Shown one piece after another: positions 1-9,440 of a stretch of 64,000 nt of DNA; within the stretch, counting starts at the first letter, position 1, and each line of letters begins with the position of its first letter. Under the pieces are notes generated by a model, which searched no databases, was not told the DNA's origin, and saw nothing but the letters and a program-made list of their open reading frames with translations. A program made the translations under genes and the position numbers. This stretch comes from Streptomyces aureoverticillatus (GTDB lineage: Bacteria > Actinomycetota > Actinomycetes > Streptomycetales > Streptomycetaceae): NCBI RefSeq assembly GCF_014649395.1, contig NZ_BMSY01000001.1, positions 124,001 through 188,000 on the forward strand. The letters run 5' to 3'.

Positions 1-420
1 TGAGCCGTGCGTGAGGTGGCCGCCGTGGGGCAGGCCCATCGCCAGGACGGTGTCTCCCGGGCGCAGCAGGGCCGCGTACGCCGCCAGGACCGCCGAGGAA
101 CCCGAGTGCGACTGTACGTTCGCGTGGTCGGCGCCGAAGAGGGCCTTGGCGCGGTCCGTGGCGATGCGTTCCGCGACGTCGACGAGTTCGCAGCCGCCGT
201 GGTGGCGGGCCCCGGGATAGCCCTCCGCGTACTTGTTCGCCAGCGGGGAGCCGAGGGCCGTCAGGACGGCCCTGGACGTGAAGTTCTCCGCGGCGATCAG
301 TTGCAGCGTCGTCGACTGGCGGTCGAGTTCGCCGAGGAGTACGTCGGTGAGCTCCGGGTCCTGGCGGCGCAGCGCGGCGTACGCCGCCGCAGCGGCGGGC
401 TCCACACCGGCCGTCGTCAT
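1..420 (-). CDS. glyA: Serine hydroxymethyltransferase, N-terminal part (runs off window)
   Basis: Serine hydroxymethyltransferase interconverts serine and glycine with tetrahydrofolate, using PLP, in the cytosol. The frame starts at ATG (complement of 418-420) with MTTAGVEP and is open to base 1, giving about 140 N-terminal residues. The SHMT N-terminal signatures are visible: [11 protein letters not shown], then [21 protein letters not shown], then [11 protein letters not shown]. The second is the substrate and PLP-phosphate region of the family. The PLP lysine and C-terminal half lie outside the window. It heads the same-strand core cluster, separated from the phosphatase-like gene by 243 bases filled with an inverted-repeat element. 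Confidence 0.93.
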   Translation of the reverse strand, partial: MTTAGVEPAAAAAYAALRRQDPELTDVLLGELDRQSTTLQLIAAENFTSRAVLTALGSPLANKYAEGYPGARHHGGCELVDVAERIATDRAKALFGADHANVQSHSGSSAVLAAYAALLRPGDTVLAMGLPHGGHLTHGS

Positions 421-481
421 TCTCCCAATGTAGGCCGGGGGGCGGGTGACTGCGCGGTGGGCGCTACCGCGAGGTCCCCAA

Positions 482-640
482 CCCCGCCCCTTCCCGAAAC
501 TGGGGCTCCGCCCCAGACCCCGCTCCTCAAACGCCGGAGGGGCTGGATTTCAGCCCGTCCGGCGTTTGAGGACGAGGCCGTTCAGGCCGATAGCGGGGGT
601 CCAGGGGGCGGCAGCCCCCTGGTTTCGGAGAAGGGGCGGG
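482..640. repeat. Streptomyces-type intergenic inverted-repeat element
   Basis: Fills the 421-663 gap between glyA and the phosphatase-like gene. Nested palindromes are seen directly. An outer arm CCCCGCCCCTTC (482-493) matches GAAGGGGCGGG (630-640). A hairpin TGGGGCTCCGCCCCA lies at 501-515. An inner pair CTCAAACGCCGG (525-536) matches CCGGCGTTTGAG (559-570). A hairpin lies at 601-622 (CCAGGGGG / CCCCCTGG). Elements of this composition recur between genes in Streptomyces. It could act as a transcription terminator downstream of the phosphatase-like gene. Confidence 0.75.
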
Positions 641-663
641 ACTGGGGCGCCCCGCGAGGGCAC

Positions 664-1359
664 CTACGCCCGCGCCGCCGGTACCCCCGTCAAAGCCGTC
701 ACCACCGGCTCCAGCGCCTGCTGGATCTCGCCGCCGACGGAGCGGAAGAACGGGAGGGGCGCGCCATAGGGGTCGTAGACCTCGTCGGCCTCGGCGGAGG
801 GGGCGAGGAGCCAGCCGCGGAGGGCGGCGGCGGCCCGGACCAGGGCACGGGCCCGCTCGACGATGCCGTCGGCGCCGTCGGGGTCGGGCAGGGTGGCCGG
901 ATCTATGGCCCGCACGAGCCGGGTGAACTCCTTCAGGGTGAAGGTGCGCAGACCGGCGGAGTGCCCCATGGAGATGACCTGCGCCCGGTGGTCGCGGGTG
1001 GCGGTGAGGACGAGGTCGGCCCGGATGACGTGGTCGTCGAGGAGCTCGCGGCCGACGAAGCCGGAGGCGTCCGCGCCGAAGTCCGCGAGGACGGTCTCGG
1101 CGTTGGTCTCCATGGGCGCGCCCTCGTGCCCCCAGGTACCGGCGCTCTCCACGATGAGCCCCCCGGTGAGGGGATCGCCGAGCCGGTCGGCCAGGGCATG
1201 CCGGGTCAGCCGCTCGGTGATCGGCGAGCGGCACACGTTGCCGGTGCTGACGTGGAGGATGCGGAAGCCGCCGGGTGTGCCCGCGGCCCCGAGGGAGCCG
1301 AAGCCCACCGAGTGCTCGGTGCGGCCCGCTATGCCACGCCCCGTCTCAGGGGCCCTCAA
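664..1359 (-). CDS. Low-molecular-weight protein-tyrosine-phosphatase-like protein lacking the catalytic Cys
   Basis: A 231-aa member of the low-molecular-weight protein tyrosine phosphatase fold, which normally removes phosphate from tyrosine through a Cys nucleophile in C-X5-R-S. The P-loop at residues 38-45 reads STGNVCRS, so the nucleophile position (38) is Ser, while Arg44 is kept. The general-acid Asp-Pro pair is present at 196-197 (DPYG). The start is TTG at 1359, whose last two bases overlap the TGA stop of tsaC, so the two are probably translationally coupled. The first 30 residues look poorly structured, and a later start is possible. Catalysis may be lost; a scaffold or phospho-binding role is only inference. 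Confidence 0.82.
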   Translation of the reverse strand: MRAPETGRGIAGRTEHSVGFGSLGAAGTPGGFRILHVSTGNVCRSPITERLTRHALADRLGDPLTGGLIVESAGTWGHEGAPMETNAETVLADFGADASGFVGRELLDDHVIRADLVLTATRDHRAQVISMGHSAGLRTFTLKEFTRLVRAIDPATLPDPDGADGIVERARALVRAAAALRGWLLAPSAEADEVYDPYGAPLPFFRSVGGEIQQALEPVVTALTGVPAARA

Positions 1360-2003
1360 TTGGCCACCTCGAGGTCGGGTACGACCTTGCGGAGCTCGTC
1401 CGCGTCGAGCGCCCCCGCGCGCAGCAGCACGGGCACCTTGCCGGTCACGTCGACGATGGAGGAGGGCACGATGCCGGGCGTGGGGCCGCCGTCCAGGTAC
1501 ACGGAGACGGAGTCACCGAGCATCTCCTGGGCGGCGTCGCAGTCCTCCGGAGCCGGGTGCCCGGTGAGGTTGGCGGAGGACACGGCCATCGGGCCGACCT
1601 CGGTGAGCAGCTCGATCGCGACGGGGTGCAGCGGCATCCGGATGGCGACCGTGCCGCGGGTGTCGCCGAGGTCCCACTGGAGCGACGGCTGCTGCCGGGC
1701 GACCAGCGTGAGGGCGCCCGGCCAGAAGGCGTCGACGAGCTCCCAGGCTGACTCGGAGAAGTCCGTGACGAGGCCGTGCAGGGTGTTCGGGGAGCCGATG
1801 AGGACGGGCGTCGGCATGCTGCGGCCGCGGCCCTTGGCGTCGAGGAGGTCGGCGACCGCCTCCGGGCTGAACGCGTCGGCGCCGATCCCGTACACGGTGT
1901 CGGTGGGCAGCACGACCAGTTCGCCACGGCGGACGGCGGACGCGGCCTCGCGCAGACCGGTCGTACGGTCGGTCGCGTCGTTGGTGTCGTATCGCCGTGC
2001 CAT
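1356..2003 (-). CDS. tsaC: L-threonylcarbamoyladenylate synthase
   Basis: A 215-aa Sua5/YciO/YrdC-family enzyme that makes threonylcarbamoyl-AMP from threonine, bicarbonate and ATP, the first step of t6A37 tRNA modification. The family signatures are visible: LPTDTVYGIGADAF near residues 33-46, KGRGRSMPTPVLIG, and AVSSANLTGHP for the nucleotide site. The length suits the single-domain TsaC form rather than the longer Sua5. The start is ATG (complement of 2001-2003). It follows prmC by 83 bases and overlaps the phosphatase-like gene. Confidence 0.93.
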   Translation of the reverse strand: MARRYDTNDATDRTTGLREAASAVRRGELVVLPTDTVYGIGADAFSPEAVADLLDAKGRGRSMPTPVLIGSPNTLHGLVTDFSESAWELVDAFWPGALTLVARQQPSLQWDLGDTRGTVAIRMPLHPVAIELLTEVGPMAVSSANLTGHPAPEDCDAAQEMLGDSVSVYLDGGPTPGIVPSSIVDVTGKVPVLLRAGALDADELRKVVPDLEVAN

Positions 2004-2086
2004 CTAGCGGGCCTCCTCGTACACGTACGTCGCGTGGACGTACATCACGTACAGCGTCTTGTGCGTATTCTGCGTCGCCGCCGTCG

Positions 2087-2932
2087 TCACGGCAGCGCCT
2101 TGCGGGCGGTCGCGAACCGCGGCCGGTTGTTCAGGTCGGGGTGGTCGGCGGCGTCCGCCCAGCCCCGCTCCTCGGTGAAGATCCACGGCACTTGGCCGCC
2201 CTGCGTGTCCGCGTGCTCCACGACGACGACACCGCCCGGCCGCAGCAGCCGGTGCGCGGTGCGCTCGATGCCGCGGATCAGGTCGAGGCCGTCCTCGCCG
2301 GAGAACAGGGCGAGTTCGGGATCGTAGTCGCGGGCCTCCGGCGCAACGTACTCCCATTCCGTCAAAGGGATGTACGGGGGGTTGGAGATGACGAGGTCGA
2401 CCTGGCCGTCCAGATCGGGGAACGCGTCGCGCGCGTCACCCTGACGCAGGTCCACCCTCGACCCCTCGACGTTCTTGCGCGTCCACTTCAGGGCGTCGGC
2501 GGACAGCTCCACGGCGTGCACGCGGCTGCGCGGCACCTCCTGCGCCATGGCGAGCGCGATGGCGCCCGAACCGGTGCACAGATCGACGATCAGCGGCTCG
2601 ACGACGTCCATCGCGCGGACCGCGTCTATGGCCCAGCCGACGACCGACTCGGTCTCCGGGCGCGGCACGAAGACGCCGGGGCCGACCTGGAGCTCCAGGT
2701 AGCGGAAGAAGGCGCGCCCGGTGATGTGCTGGAGCGGCTCGCGGGCCTCACGGCGCGCGATCGCCTCCCAGTAGCGGGCGTCGAAGTCCGCGTCCTTGAC
2801 GGAGTGCAGCTCGCCCCGCTTCACGCCGTGCACGAAGGCGGCGAGCTCCTCCGCGTCGTTGCGCGGCGAGGGCACGCCGGCGTCGGCCAGCCGCTGGGTG
2901 GCCTGGGCCACTTCCGCGAGCAGCAGGTTCAC
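2087..2932 (-). CDS. prmC: Release factor glutamine methyltransferase
   Basis: PrmC (HemK) methylates the Gln of the GGQ motif of release factors RF1 and RF2 using S-adenosylmethionine. The 281-aa frame has an N-terminal helical substrate domain, the SAM motif VDLCTGSGAIALAMA near 117-131, and the diagnostic NPPY motif (VISNPPYIPLTE) of N5-glutamine methylases. The start is GTG (complement of 2930-2932) behind GGAGGA. It sits 66 bases downstream of prfA, its substrate gene, a common pairing. Confidence 0.95.
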   Translation of the reverse strand: MNLLLAEVAQATQRLADAGVPSPRNDAEELAAFVHGVKRGELHSVKDADFDARYWEAIARREAREPLQHITGRAFFRYLELQVGPGVFVPRPETESVVGWAIDAVRAMDVVEPLIVDLCTGSGAIALAMAQEVPRSRVHAVELSADALKWTRKNVEGSRVDLRQGDARDAFPDLDGQVDLVISNPPYIPLTEWEYVAPEARDYDPELALFSGEDGLDLIRGIERTAHRLLRPGGVVVVEHADTQGGQVPWIFTEERGWADAADHPDLNNRPRFATARKALP

Positions 2933-2998
2933 GCTGGTCCTCCGGGGGGCATGTGAGCGGGGCGGGCGACGACGTACGCGGGCGGGCTCGGGTCGGGC

Positions 2999-4075
2999 CT
3001 ACGCGGCGGCGAGCTTCGCGGCGGAGTCCGCGTCGACGCAGGCCTGGATGACGGCGTCGAGATCGCCGTCGAGCACCTGGTCCAAGTTGTACGCCTTGAA
3101 GCCCACGCGGTGGTCGGAGATGCGGTTTTCCGGGAAGTTGTACGTACGGATCTTCTCGGAGCGGTCGACGGTGCGGACCTGGCTGCGCCGGGCGTCCGCC
3201 GCCTCCTTCTCCGCCTCCTCCTGCGCCGCGGCGAGCAGCCTGGAGCGCAGGATACGCATCGCCTGCTCCTTGTTCTGGAGCTGGCTCTTCTCGTTCTGGC
3301 AGGAGGCGACGACGCCGGTGGGGATGTGCGTGATGCGCACGGCCGAGTCGGTGGTGTTGACGGACTGGCCGCCGGGCCCGGAGGAGCGGTAGACGTCGAT
3401 CCGCAGGTCGTTCGCGTGGATCTCGACGTCGACCTCCTCGGCCTCGGGCGTCACGAGCACACCGGCCGCGGAGGTGTGGATGCGGCCCTGCGACTCGGTC
3501 GAGGGCACGCGCTGCACGCGGTGCACACCGCCCTCGTACTTCAGCCGCGCCCACACGCCCTGGCCGGGCTCGGTGGCGCCCTGGCCGCCCTTGGTCTTCA
3601 CGGCGACCTGGACGTCCTTGTAGCCGCCCAGCTCGGACTCGGTGGCGTCGATGATCTCGGTCTTCCAGCCGACGCGCTCGGCGTACCGCAGGTACATGCG
3701 CAGCAGGTCGCCGGCGAACAGCGCCGACTCGTCGCCGCCCGCGCCGGCCTTGACCTCGAGGATGACGTCCTTGTCGTCGCTCGGGTCGCGCGGCACGAGC
3801 AGCAGGCGCAGCTTCTCGGTGACCTCGTCGCGCTCCTTGTCCAGCTCCTTGACCTCGGCGGCGAAGTCCGGGTCGTCGGCGGCGAACTCGCGCGCGGTCT
3901 CGATGTCGTCGCCGAGCTGCTTCCAGGTGCGGTACGTCGCGACGATCGGGGTCAGCTCGGCGTAGCGCTTGTTGAGCTTGCGCGCGTTGGCCTGGTCGGC
4001 GTGCACCGAAGGGTCGGCGAGCTTCTTCTCGAGATCGGCGTGCTCACCGATCAGTTCCTCGACCGCCTCGAACAT
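2999..4075 (-). CDS. prfA: Peptide chain release factor 1
   Basis: RF1 recognises UAA and UAG stop codons and triggers peptide release. The start was placed at the ATG of [19 protein letters not shown] (complement of 4073-4075), giving 358 aa, the usual length. The frame is open further upstream, but that part overlaps the rpmE terminator and has no family likeness. The catalytic GGQ motif is in [17 protein letters not shown]. The N-terminal helical region and acidic linker are present. The C-terminus ends in AAKLAAA. Confidence 0.96.
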   Translation of the reverse strand: MFEAVEELIGEHADLEKKLADPSVHADQANARKLNKRYAELTPIVATYRTWKQLGDDIETAREFAADDPDFAAEVKELDKERDEVTEKLRLLLVPRDPSDDKDVILEVKAGAGGDESALFAGDLLRMYLRYAERVGWKTEIIDATESELGGYKDVQVAVKTKGGQGATEPGQGVWARLKYEGGVHRVQRVPSTESQGRIHTSAAGVLVTPEAEEVDVEIHANDLRIDVYRSSGPGGQSVNTTDSAVRITHIPTGVVASCQNEKSQLQNKEQAMRILRSRLLAAAQEEAEKEAADARRSQVRTVDRSEKIRTYNFPENRISDHRVGFKAYNLDQVLDGDLDAVIQACVDADSAAKLAAA

Positions 4076-4118
4076 CTCGGGCTCCTGGTTCTTCGTGAGA
4101 GGGCTGCGGGACGGCAAA

Positions 4119-4161
4119 CGCCGGTCCCGGCCGCCCGGTGCGGGGCGGCCGGAGACCGGCG
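4119..4161 (-). terminator. Hairpin between rpmE and prfA
   Basis: A long GC-rich stem: CGCCGGTCCCGGCCGCCC (4119-4136) pairs with GGGCGGCCGG-A-GACCGGCG (4143-4161). It lies 12 bases beyond the rpmE stop. No clear T-tract follows, as is usual for Streptomyces terminators. It probably ends or attenuates rpmE transcription ahead of prfA. Confidence 0.65.
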
Positions 4162-4172
4162 CAGGTGGCTCG

Positions 4173-4397
4173 CTACTTGTTGGCGGAGCCGGCAGCCTTG
4201 CCGAAGCGGGCCTCGAAGCGGGCCACACGGCCACCGGTGTCGAGGATCTTCTGCTTGCCCGTGTAGAACGGGTGGCACTCGGAGCAGACCTCGGCGCGGA
4301 TGGAGCCGCTCTGGATCGTGCTACGGGTGGTGAACGACGCGCCACAGGTGCAGCTGACCTGCGTCTCGACGTACTCGGGGTGGATGTCGCGCTTCAA
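4173..4397 (-). CDS. rpmE: 50S ribosomal protein L31
   Basis: Ribosomal protein L31 (bL31), 74 aa, of the zinc-binding type. The start is TTG (complement of 4395-4397), giving [16 protein letters not shown]. It has GGAG about 7 bases upstream and matches the conserved N-terminus of the family. The longer in-frame extension upstream has no L31 likeness. Zinc ligands are visible as CTC near residues 16-18 and CSEC near 37-40. Zn-containing L31 is commonly replaced by a Cys-free paralogue under zinc limitation; no Zur site was searched for here. Confidence 0.95.
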   Translation of the reverse strand: MKRDIHPEYVETQVSCTCGASFTTRSTIQSGSIRAEVCSECHPFYTGKQKILDTGGRVARFEARFGKAAGSANK

Positions 4398-4510
4398 GGT
4401 GTCTCCTAGTTTCGGGAGGGCGCCGGGTCGCACGCGCGGGATGCGGGTGCGTGAACCGGGGCCGACGTACCAGTCTGCCAGGACCGGCCGCATCTGCCCA
4501 AACCGGGGTC

Positions 4511-4532
4511 GGGCCGGAAGTATTCCCGGCCC
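4511..4532. terminator. Weak hairpin downstream of the LCP gene
   Basis: GGGCCGG (4511-4517) and CCGGCCC (4526-4532) form a 7-bp stem with an 8-base loop in the 171-base gap between the LCP gene and rpmE. It is a candidate terminator for the LCP gene, low in certainty because GC-rich chance hairpins are common here. Confidence 0.35.
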
Positions 4533-4568
4533 GGCCCGGAGGGGTCGGCGGGTCCGTCCCCGGAGGGG

Positions 4569-5690
4569 TCAGTCGCTGGTGACGACCTTGCCCGCGTCGC
4601 TCTTGTCGCCCGCGGACTTGTCGGTGGCGGACTTCGGGATGGGCTTGTCGGCCCTGAGGGCGTCCCAGACCTGCCGATCGGCCTCTTCGAGGGGAATGAC
4701 GCGGTTGCGGTCGGCCGGGTCGTACTGGACGGGCATCGTGACCATCTTCATGTCGCCGGAGCCGATGCCCTTGAGGCCGTTGGCGAAGCCGGCCAGGTCC
4801 TTGACCGTGTCCAGGTCGGAGTCCGTCGTGATGGCGCTGGTGGCGGAGTCCGCGAGGTCGTAGAGCTTCTTCGGGTTGCCGAAGAGGTTGATGTCCTTGA
4901 CCTGGTTCATCAGGGCCTTGATGAAGGCCTGCTGAAGCTGGATGCGGCCGAGGTCGCTGCCGTCGCCGACTCCGTGCCGGGTGCGGACCAGGCCGAGGGC
5001 CTGCTCGCCGTTGAGGCTGTGGGAGCCCGCGGGCAGGTCGAGGTGGCTGTCCTTGTCCTTGATCGGCTGCTTGGTGGTGATGTCCACGCCGCCGAGGGTG
5101 TCGATGAGCTTCTTGAAGCCCGTGAAGTCGACCTCGATGTAGTGGTCCATGCGGATGCCAGACATCTTCTCGACGGTCTTCACGGCGCAGGCGGGGCCGC
5201 CGACCTCGTACGCCGTGTTGAACATCTGGCGCTGTCCGCCCGGGTCGGTCCCGCCGCCGTCCTTGGCCTGGCACTCGGGCCGGGTGATGAGGGTGTCCCT
5301 GGGTATGGAGACGACGCTCGCCTTCTTGTGGCCCTTGTACACGTGCACGATCATCGCCGTGTCGGAGCGGGCGGCGCCCTCGTCCTTGCCGTACTTGGCG
5401 TTCTTGCCGGACCGCGAGTCGGAGCCGAGGACCAGGATGTCCTGCGAGCCGTTGTCGATGTTGTCCGGGCGGTCCGTGCCGAGCGCGGCGTTGATGTCGA
5501 CGCCGTGGATGTTGCCGTTGAGCTTGAAGTACACGTAGCCGAGGCCGGTGCCCCCGAGGACGGCCACACCCGCGGCGGTCCAGGCCGTGATGACGAGCGC
5601 CTTCTTGCGCTTGCTGCGCGGCTTGCGACGACGGCCGCGCTTGCCGCGGTGCTTCGGCTTCGCGCCGGCGGGGCTGCTCTCGTCGGTCAT
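4569..5690 (-). CDS. LytR-CpsA-Psr (LCP) family cell-wall polymer transferase
   Basis: A 373-aa membrane-anchored protein. LCP enzymes transfer polyprenyl-linked glycopolymers (teichoic acids, arabinogalactan-like or capsule) to peptidoglycan on the outer face of the membrane. Residues 1-31 are cytoplasmic and very basic. A single transmembrane segment lies near 32-54 (ALVITAWTAAGVAVLGG). The LCP domain follows, with ILVLGSDSR near 84-92, an Arg-Ser-Asp-Thr block (ARSDTAMIVHV) and VVSIPRDT, the conserved Arg/Asp residues that bind pyrophosphate. It lies between rho and rpmE, its usual place in Streptomyces. Confidence 0.92.
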   Translation of the reverse strand: MTDESSPAGAKPKHRGKRGRRRKPRSKRKKALVITAWTAAGVAVLGGTGLGYVYFKLNGNIHGVDINAALGTDRPDNIDNGSQDILVLGSDSRSGKNAKYGKDEGAARSDTAMIVHVYKGHKKASVVSIPRDTLITRPECQAKDGGGTDPGGQRQMFNTAYEVGGPACAVKTVEKMSGIRMDHYIEVDFTGFKKLIDTLGGVDITTKQPIKDKDSHLDLPAGSHSLNGEQALGLVRTRHGVGDGSDLGRIQLQQAFIKALMNQVKDINLFGNPKKLYDLADSATSAITTDSDLDTVKDLAGFANGLKGIGSGDMKMVTMPVQYDPADRNRVIPLEEADRQVWDALRADKPIPKSATDKSAGDKSDAGKVVTSD

Positions 5691-6006
5691 GCGCTCCTCA
5701 GTCCTCGTCGGTCGGTTACCCCCTGCTTTCAGGGTCAGGCTCGGCTTTCGTCAATTGTCAGACGTGAAAACCGAAAGAAGGGTTGCATAGCAGGCTGTGT
5801 GCGCCCTGGGGTCCGACGTTTACGCAGCGTGCGCATCGCCTAGTACTTTCGGCCCCCCACCTGCACTTTCGCACGGGGCAGCGCTACCCCCAGTGACCGT
5901 AAGAATCTCTTATGCGTGTGGGCAAGGTCATTCCCGGCCGGACCCGGCGCCCAGGGCCCAGGGCCCAACCCGGCGCCTCGGGTGCCGACCCGCATCCCAC
6001 GGCATG
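5691..6006. other. Intergenic region between LCP gene and rho terminator
   Basis: No gene is seen. Bases 5730-5800 are less GC-rich (TCAATTGTCAGACGTG, GAAAACCGAAAGAAGG) and on the minus strand probably hold the LCP gene promoter, but no clean -35/-10 pair with 17-base spacing could be picked. Overlapping ORFs here show no family likeness. Confidence 0.4.
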
Positions 6007-6050
6007 CGGAAGGGGCCGGTCCCGTCGTGTGACGGGACCGGCCCCTTCCG
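6007..6050 (-). terminator. Rho gene terminator, perfect 20-bp stem
   Basis: A 20-base arm (6007-6026) is the exact reverse complement of 6031-6050, with a GTGT loop. It lies 30 bases past the rho stop codon. It is among the strongest intrinsic-type hairpins in the window and would end rho transcription before the LCP gene. Confidence 0.85.
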
Positions 6051-6079
6051 TTCACCCTGCAAGAGGCGCAGGCGCCAGG

Positions 6080-8137
6080 TCAGTCGTTGCCGTTGCCCGG
6101 CGTCGGCGTCGTCTTCTGGATCTGGAGCAGGAACTCGGCGTTCGACTTCGTCTGCTTCATCTTGTCCAGGAGCAGCTCGATGGCCTGCTGCTGGTCGAGC
6201 GCGTGCAGCACGCGACGCAGCTTCCAGGTGATGGCGAGCTCGTCGCTGCCGAGCAGGATCTCTTCCTTGCGGGTGCTGGACGAGTCCACGTCCACCGCCG
6301 GGAAGATCCGCTTGTCGGAGAGCTTGCGGTCCAGCTTGAGCTCGAGGTTGCCGGTGCCCTTGAACTCCTCGAAGATCACCTCGTCCATGCGCGAGCCGGT
6401 GTCGACGAGCGCGGTGGCCATGATGGTCAGCGAGCCGCCGTCCTCGATGTTGCGCGCGGCGCCGAAGAAGCGCTTCGGCGGGTACAGCGCGGTCGAGTCG
6501 ACACCACCGGAGAGGATGCGGCCGGAGGCCGGCGCCGCCAGGTTGTAGGCGCGGCCCAGACGCGTGATGGAGTCGAGCAGGACGACCACGTCGTGGCCCA
6601 GCTCCACCAGGCGCTTGGCGCGCTCGATGGCGAGCTCGGCGACCGTGGTGTGGTCCTCGGCGGGACGGTCGAAGGTCGAGGAGATGACCTCGCCCTTCAC
6701 CGACCGCTGCATGTCGGTGACCTCTTCCGGACGCTCGTCGACCAGGACGACCATCAGGTGGCACTCGGGGTTGTTGTGCGTGATCGCGTTGGCGATCGCC
6801 TGCATGATCATGGTCTTGCCGGTCTTCGGCGGGGCCACGATCAGACCGCGCTGGCCCTTGCCGATGGGCGCGACGAGGTCGATGATGCGGGTCGTCAGGA
6901 CGCCCGGGTCGGTCTCCAGGCGGAGCCGGTCCTGCGGGTAAAGGGGCGTCAGCTTGTTGAACTCCGGCCGCCCGCGCCCGGATTCGGGCGCCATGCCGTT
7001 CACGGAGTCCAGGCGCACGAGCGCGTTGAACTTCTCGCGGCGCTCGCCGTCCTTGGGCTGGCGCACCGCGCCGGTGACGTGGTCACCCTTGCGCAGGCCG
7101 TTCTTGCGGACCTGGGCCAGCGAGACGTACACGTCGTTCGGGCCGGGGAGGTAGCCCGACGTACGGATGAACGCGTAGTTGTCGAGGATGTCCAGGATGC
7201 CCGCGACCGGGATCAGGACGTCGTCCTCGGAGACCTGCGGCTCGCCCGCGAAGTCGTCGCGGCCACGACGGCCACGGCGGTCGCGGTAGCGGCCACGGCG
7301 GCCGCGGCGGCCGCCGCCCTCGTCGTCGAAGTCGTCCTGCGGGCCGTTGTCGCGGTTGTCCCGCTGCTGCCGGTCCTGGCGGCCGCCCTGCTCCTTGCGG
7401 TCCTGACGGTCCTGGCGGTCCTGACGGCCGCCCTGCTGGTCGTCGCCCTTGTTGCCGCGGCGGTCACGGTCCCGGCCGCGGCCCTGGCGGTCGCGGCGGC
7501 CCTGCCGGCCGTCGCCGTCGTCGCCCCGGTCGCCCCGGTCGGCGCGGTCGGCGCGGTCGGTCTTCGTCTCGGTCTCCGTCTTGACGGCACCGGCCTCGGC
7601 CTTCGGCTCGCCCTGGCCCTTGGCCTCGGCCGTCACGGTCTCGGGGCTGCCGGCCTCGGCGGTGACGCGGCGGCGGCCGCGGCCGCCCGCGGTCTTGTCG
7701 TCGCTCGCGGGCTGGCCGGGGATGTCGATCTGCTGCTGGGCGGCCTTCGGCTGCTCCGCGGCGGCCTCGTCGGACTTGGCGGGCTTGGCCGCGGCGGCCT
7801 TGTCGGCCGCCTCGCCGGTGCGCGCCTTGGAGGTGGCGCGGCGCTTCGGCTTGGTCTCGGCCTCCCCGGAGGCGGCGGCCGGGGCGCTCTTCGCCGGGGC
7901 TCCGCCCGCGGCCTGCGCCTCCTTGATGACCTCGATCAGCTGGCTCTTGCGCATCCGCGCGGTGCCCTTGATTCCGAGGCCCGATGCGACCTGCTGCAGT
8001 TCCGCCAGCACCATGCCCTCAAGGCCGGTGCCGCGGCGCCGCCGGGACCCGGCCGAAGCACCGGTGGCAGGCGCCGCAGAGGCGTCCGTGGCGGGCGTGT
8101 CGGCAGTCACGCCCATCAGATCGGTGGTGTCGCTCAC
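6080..8137 (-). CDS. rho: Transcription termination factor Rho with long actinobacterial insertion
   Basis: Rho is a hexameric RNA-dependent ATPase that ends transcription. The 685-aa frame starts at GTG (complement of 8135-8137). The Rho N-terminal helical domain is near 30-70 ([18 protein letters not shown]...). A disordered insertion follows at about 75-290, first Ala/Lys/Glu-rich and then built of RDRR, RQDRQDR and [12 protein letters not shown] tracts. The RNA-binding cold-shock fold is near 300-375. The ATPase domain has Walker A APPKTGKT, Walker [16 protein letters not shown] and the Q/R-loop region. E. coli Rho is about 420 aa, so the excess is the basic insertion, known in high-GC Gram-positives to bind RNA. 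Confidence 0.96.
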   Translation of the reverse strand: MSDTTDLMGVTADTPATDASAAPATGASAGSRRRRGTGLEGMVLAELQQVASGLGIKGTARMRKSQLIEVIKEAQAAGGAPAKSAPAAASGEAETKPKRRATSKARTGEAADKAAAAKPAKSDEAAAEQPKAAQQQIDIPGQPASDDKTAGGRGRRRVTAEAGSPETVTAEAKGQGEPKAEAGAVKTETETKTDRADRADRGDRGDDGDGRQGRRDRQGRGRDRDRRGNKGDDQQGGRQDRQDRQDRKEQGGRQDRQQRDNRDNGPQDDFDDEGGGRRGRRGRYRDRRGRRGRDDFAGEPQVSEDDVLIPVAGILDILDNYAFIRTSGYLPGPNDVYVSLAQVRKNGLRKGDHVTGAVRQPKDGERREKFNALVRLDSVNGMAPESGRGRPEFNKLTPLYPQDRLRLETDPGVLTTRIIDLVAPIGKGQRGLIVAPPKTGKTMIMQAIANAITHNNPECHLMVVLVDERPEEVTDMQRSVKGEVISSTFDRPAEDHTTVAELAIERAKRLVELGHDVVVLLDSITRLGRAYNLAAPASGRILSGGVDSTALYPPKRFFGAARNIEDGGSLTIMATALVDTGSRMDEVIFEEFKGTGNLELKLDRKLSDKRIFPAVDVDSSSTRKEEILLGSDELAITWKLRRVLHALDQQQAIELLLDKMKQTKSNAEFLLQIQKTTPTPGNGND

Positions 8138-8522
8138 GAAGGGTCCTTCCCTGGAGCGGACGTCGGCCTGTCTGGCTCGGCGACCGGTTGTGCTGTCCGG
8201 CGGTCCTTGGTGTGTGGACCAAGCCGGGGCGGTGGTCCGCCAACGCGGCGGAAGAGTTCACAGATGTGGCGTTTCCCTGTGCCCGGCCACTGAGGTGCGG
8301 TGGTCACTCGGCTGGGTCACGCCGGTTCCGGAGCGTGCTCGATACCGCTCAGTGCGGGGCACAGAGCAGTTTTGGAGGCTCCCGGAAGGATGGATGTCCC
8401 GGACGGGGACACAGAGCACCTCGCCATGGTGAGGTCGGGTGCAGACTTGAGGTTAACACTACCGGATCCAACAAACATTCCCCCTCTCCAAATCCGGACA
8501 CCGCGTGTGTGCCGCTCCCGCG
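8138..8522. other. 385-bp gap between thrB and rho (rho leader)
   Basis: No gene is supported. This is the upstream and probable 5' leader region of rho. Bases 8440-8490 are the least GC-rich (TTGAGGTTAACACTACC, CAAACATTCC) and probably include the promoter on the minus strand. Leader-mediated autoregulation of rho is known in other bacteria, but no specific structure could be demonstrated here. Confidence 0.35.
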
Positions 8523-9440
8523 TCAGGGCGCAAGCGGCAGCACGCTCGCTCCGGTGGCGTCGAGCGCCAGGCGATTGGCCGCCCAGCCCTCCCCCGCCAG
8601 TCGTGCGACCTTGTCGGCCGCACTGTCTTCGGCCAGCGCGAGGACCGTGGGCCCCGCGCCGGAGATCACCGCGGGCACGCCGTCGGCGCGCAGCCGCTCC
8701 ACCAGGGCGGCGCTCTCCGGCATCGCCGGGGCGCGGTAGTCCTGGTGCAGGCGGTCCTCGGTGGCGGGCAGCAGCAGCTCGGGGCGCCTGGTCAGGGCCT
8801 CGACGAGCAGGGCCGCCCGGCCCGCGTTGGCGGCCGCGTCCACGTGCGGGACGGTGCGCGGGAGCAGCCCGCGGGCGGTTTCGGTGAGCACGGGCTTTCC
8901 GGGGACGAAAACCACCGGAACGATGGAATCAGCCGGTTCCATCCTGATGGCGCGGGCCGCGGAGCCGTCCATCCAGGACAGCGTGAAGCCGCCGAGCAGG
9001 CAGGCCGCGACGTTGTCGGGGTGACCCTCGATCTCGGTGGCGAGCTCCAGCAGGGCGGCGTCGTCGAGCTTGCTGTCGCCGCCTATGGTCACGGCGCGGG
9101 CGGCGACGATGCCGGCGCAGATGGCGGCGGAGGAGGAGCCGAGGCCGCGGCCGTGCGGGATGCGGTTGGCGCACACGATTTCCAGGCCGCGCGGCTGGCC
9201 GCCGAGCAGGTCGAAGGCGGTCCGCAGCGAGCGGACGAGCAGGTGCGACTCGTCGCGCGGCAGGGTCTCGCTGCCCTCGCCCGCGATGTCGATGCCCAGG
9301 CCGGAGTCGGCGACGCGGACCACCACGTCGTCGTAGAGCCCCAGCGACAGACCCAGGGCGTCGAAGCCCGGGCCGAGGTTTGCGCTGGTGGCGGGCACGC
9401 GCACCCTGACGGCGGCGGCGCGGAACGCGGGACCGGCCAT
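8523..9440 (-). CDS. thrB: Homoserine kinase
   Basis: A 305-aa GHMP-family kinase that phosphorylates homoserine with ATP, the penultimate step of threonine synthesis. The start is ATG (complement of 9438-9440, MAGPAFRAAAVRVRVPATSANLGPG) behind AAGGAGAG; the longer upstream frame was rejected. GHMP motif 1 is VPATSANLGPGFDALGL, the P-loop motif 2 is HGRGLGSSSAAICAG, and the C-terminal motif is ISGAGPTVLAL. Its substrate is made by hom 1.3 kb upstream. It lies 254 bases beyond thrC and may have its own promoter. Confidence 0.95.
   Translation of the reverse strand: MAGPAFRAAAVRVRVPATSANLGPGFDALGLSLGLYDDVVVRVADSGLGIDIAGEGSETLPRDESHLLVRSLRTAFDLLGGQPRGLEIVCANRIPHGRGLGSSSAAICAGIVAARAVTIGGDSKLDDAALLELATEIEGHPDNVAACLLGGFTLSWMDGSAARAIRMEPADSIVPVVFVPGKPVLTETARGLLPRTVPHVDAAANAGRAALLVEALTRRPELLLPATEDRLHQDYRAPAMPESAALVERLRADGVPAVISGAGPTVLALAEDSAADKVARLAGEGWAANRLALDATGASVLPLAP

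Noticed and set aside
7..2007. Long + strand frame of 666 codons over the glyA-tsaC region
   Set aside because: It is antisense to glyA, the phosphatase-like gene and tsaC, is low in complexity and has no family likeness; high GC keeps antisense frames open.
5912..8293. 793-codon + frame antisense to rho
   Set aside because: Val/Ala/Leu-rich shadow of the Arg/Asp-rich Rho insertion; no ribosome site and no known domain.
8138..8522. Riboswitch or attenuator in the rho leader
   Set aside because: No terminator/antiterminator pair or known riboswitch core could be identified by eye.
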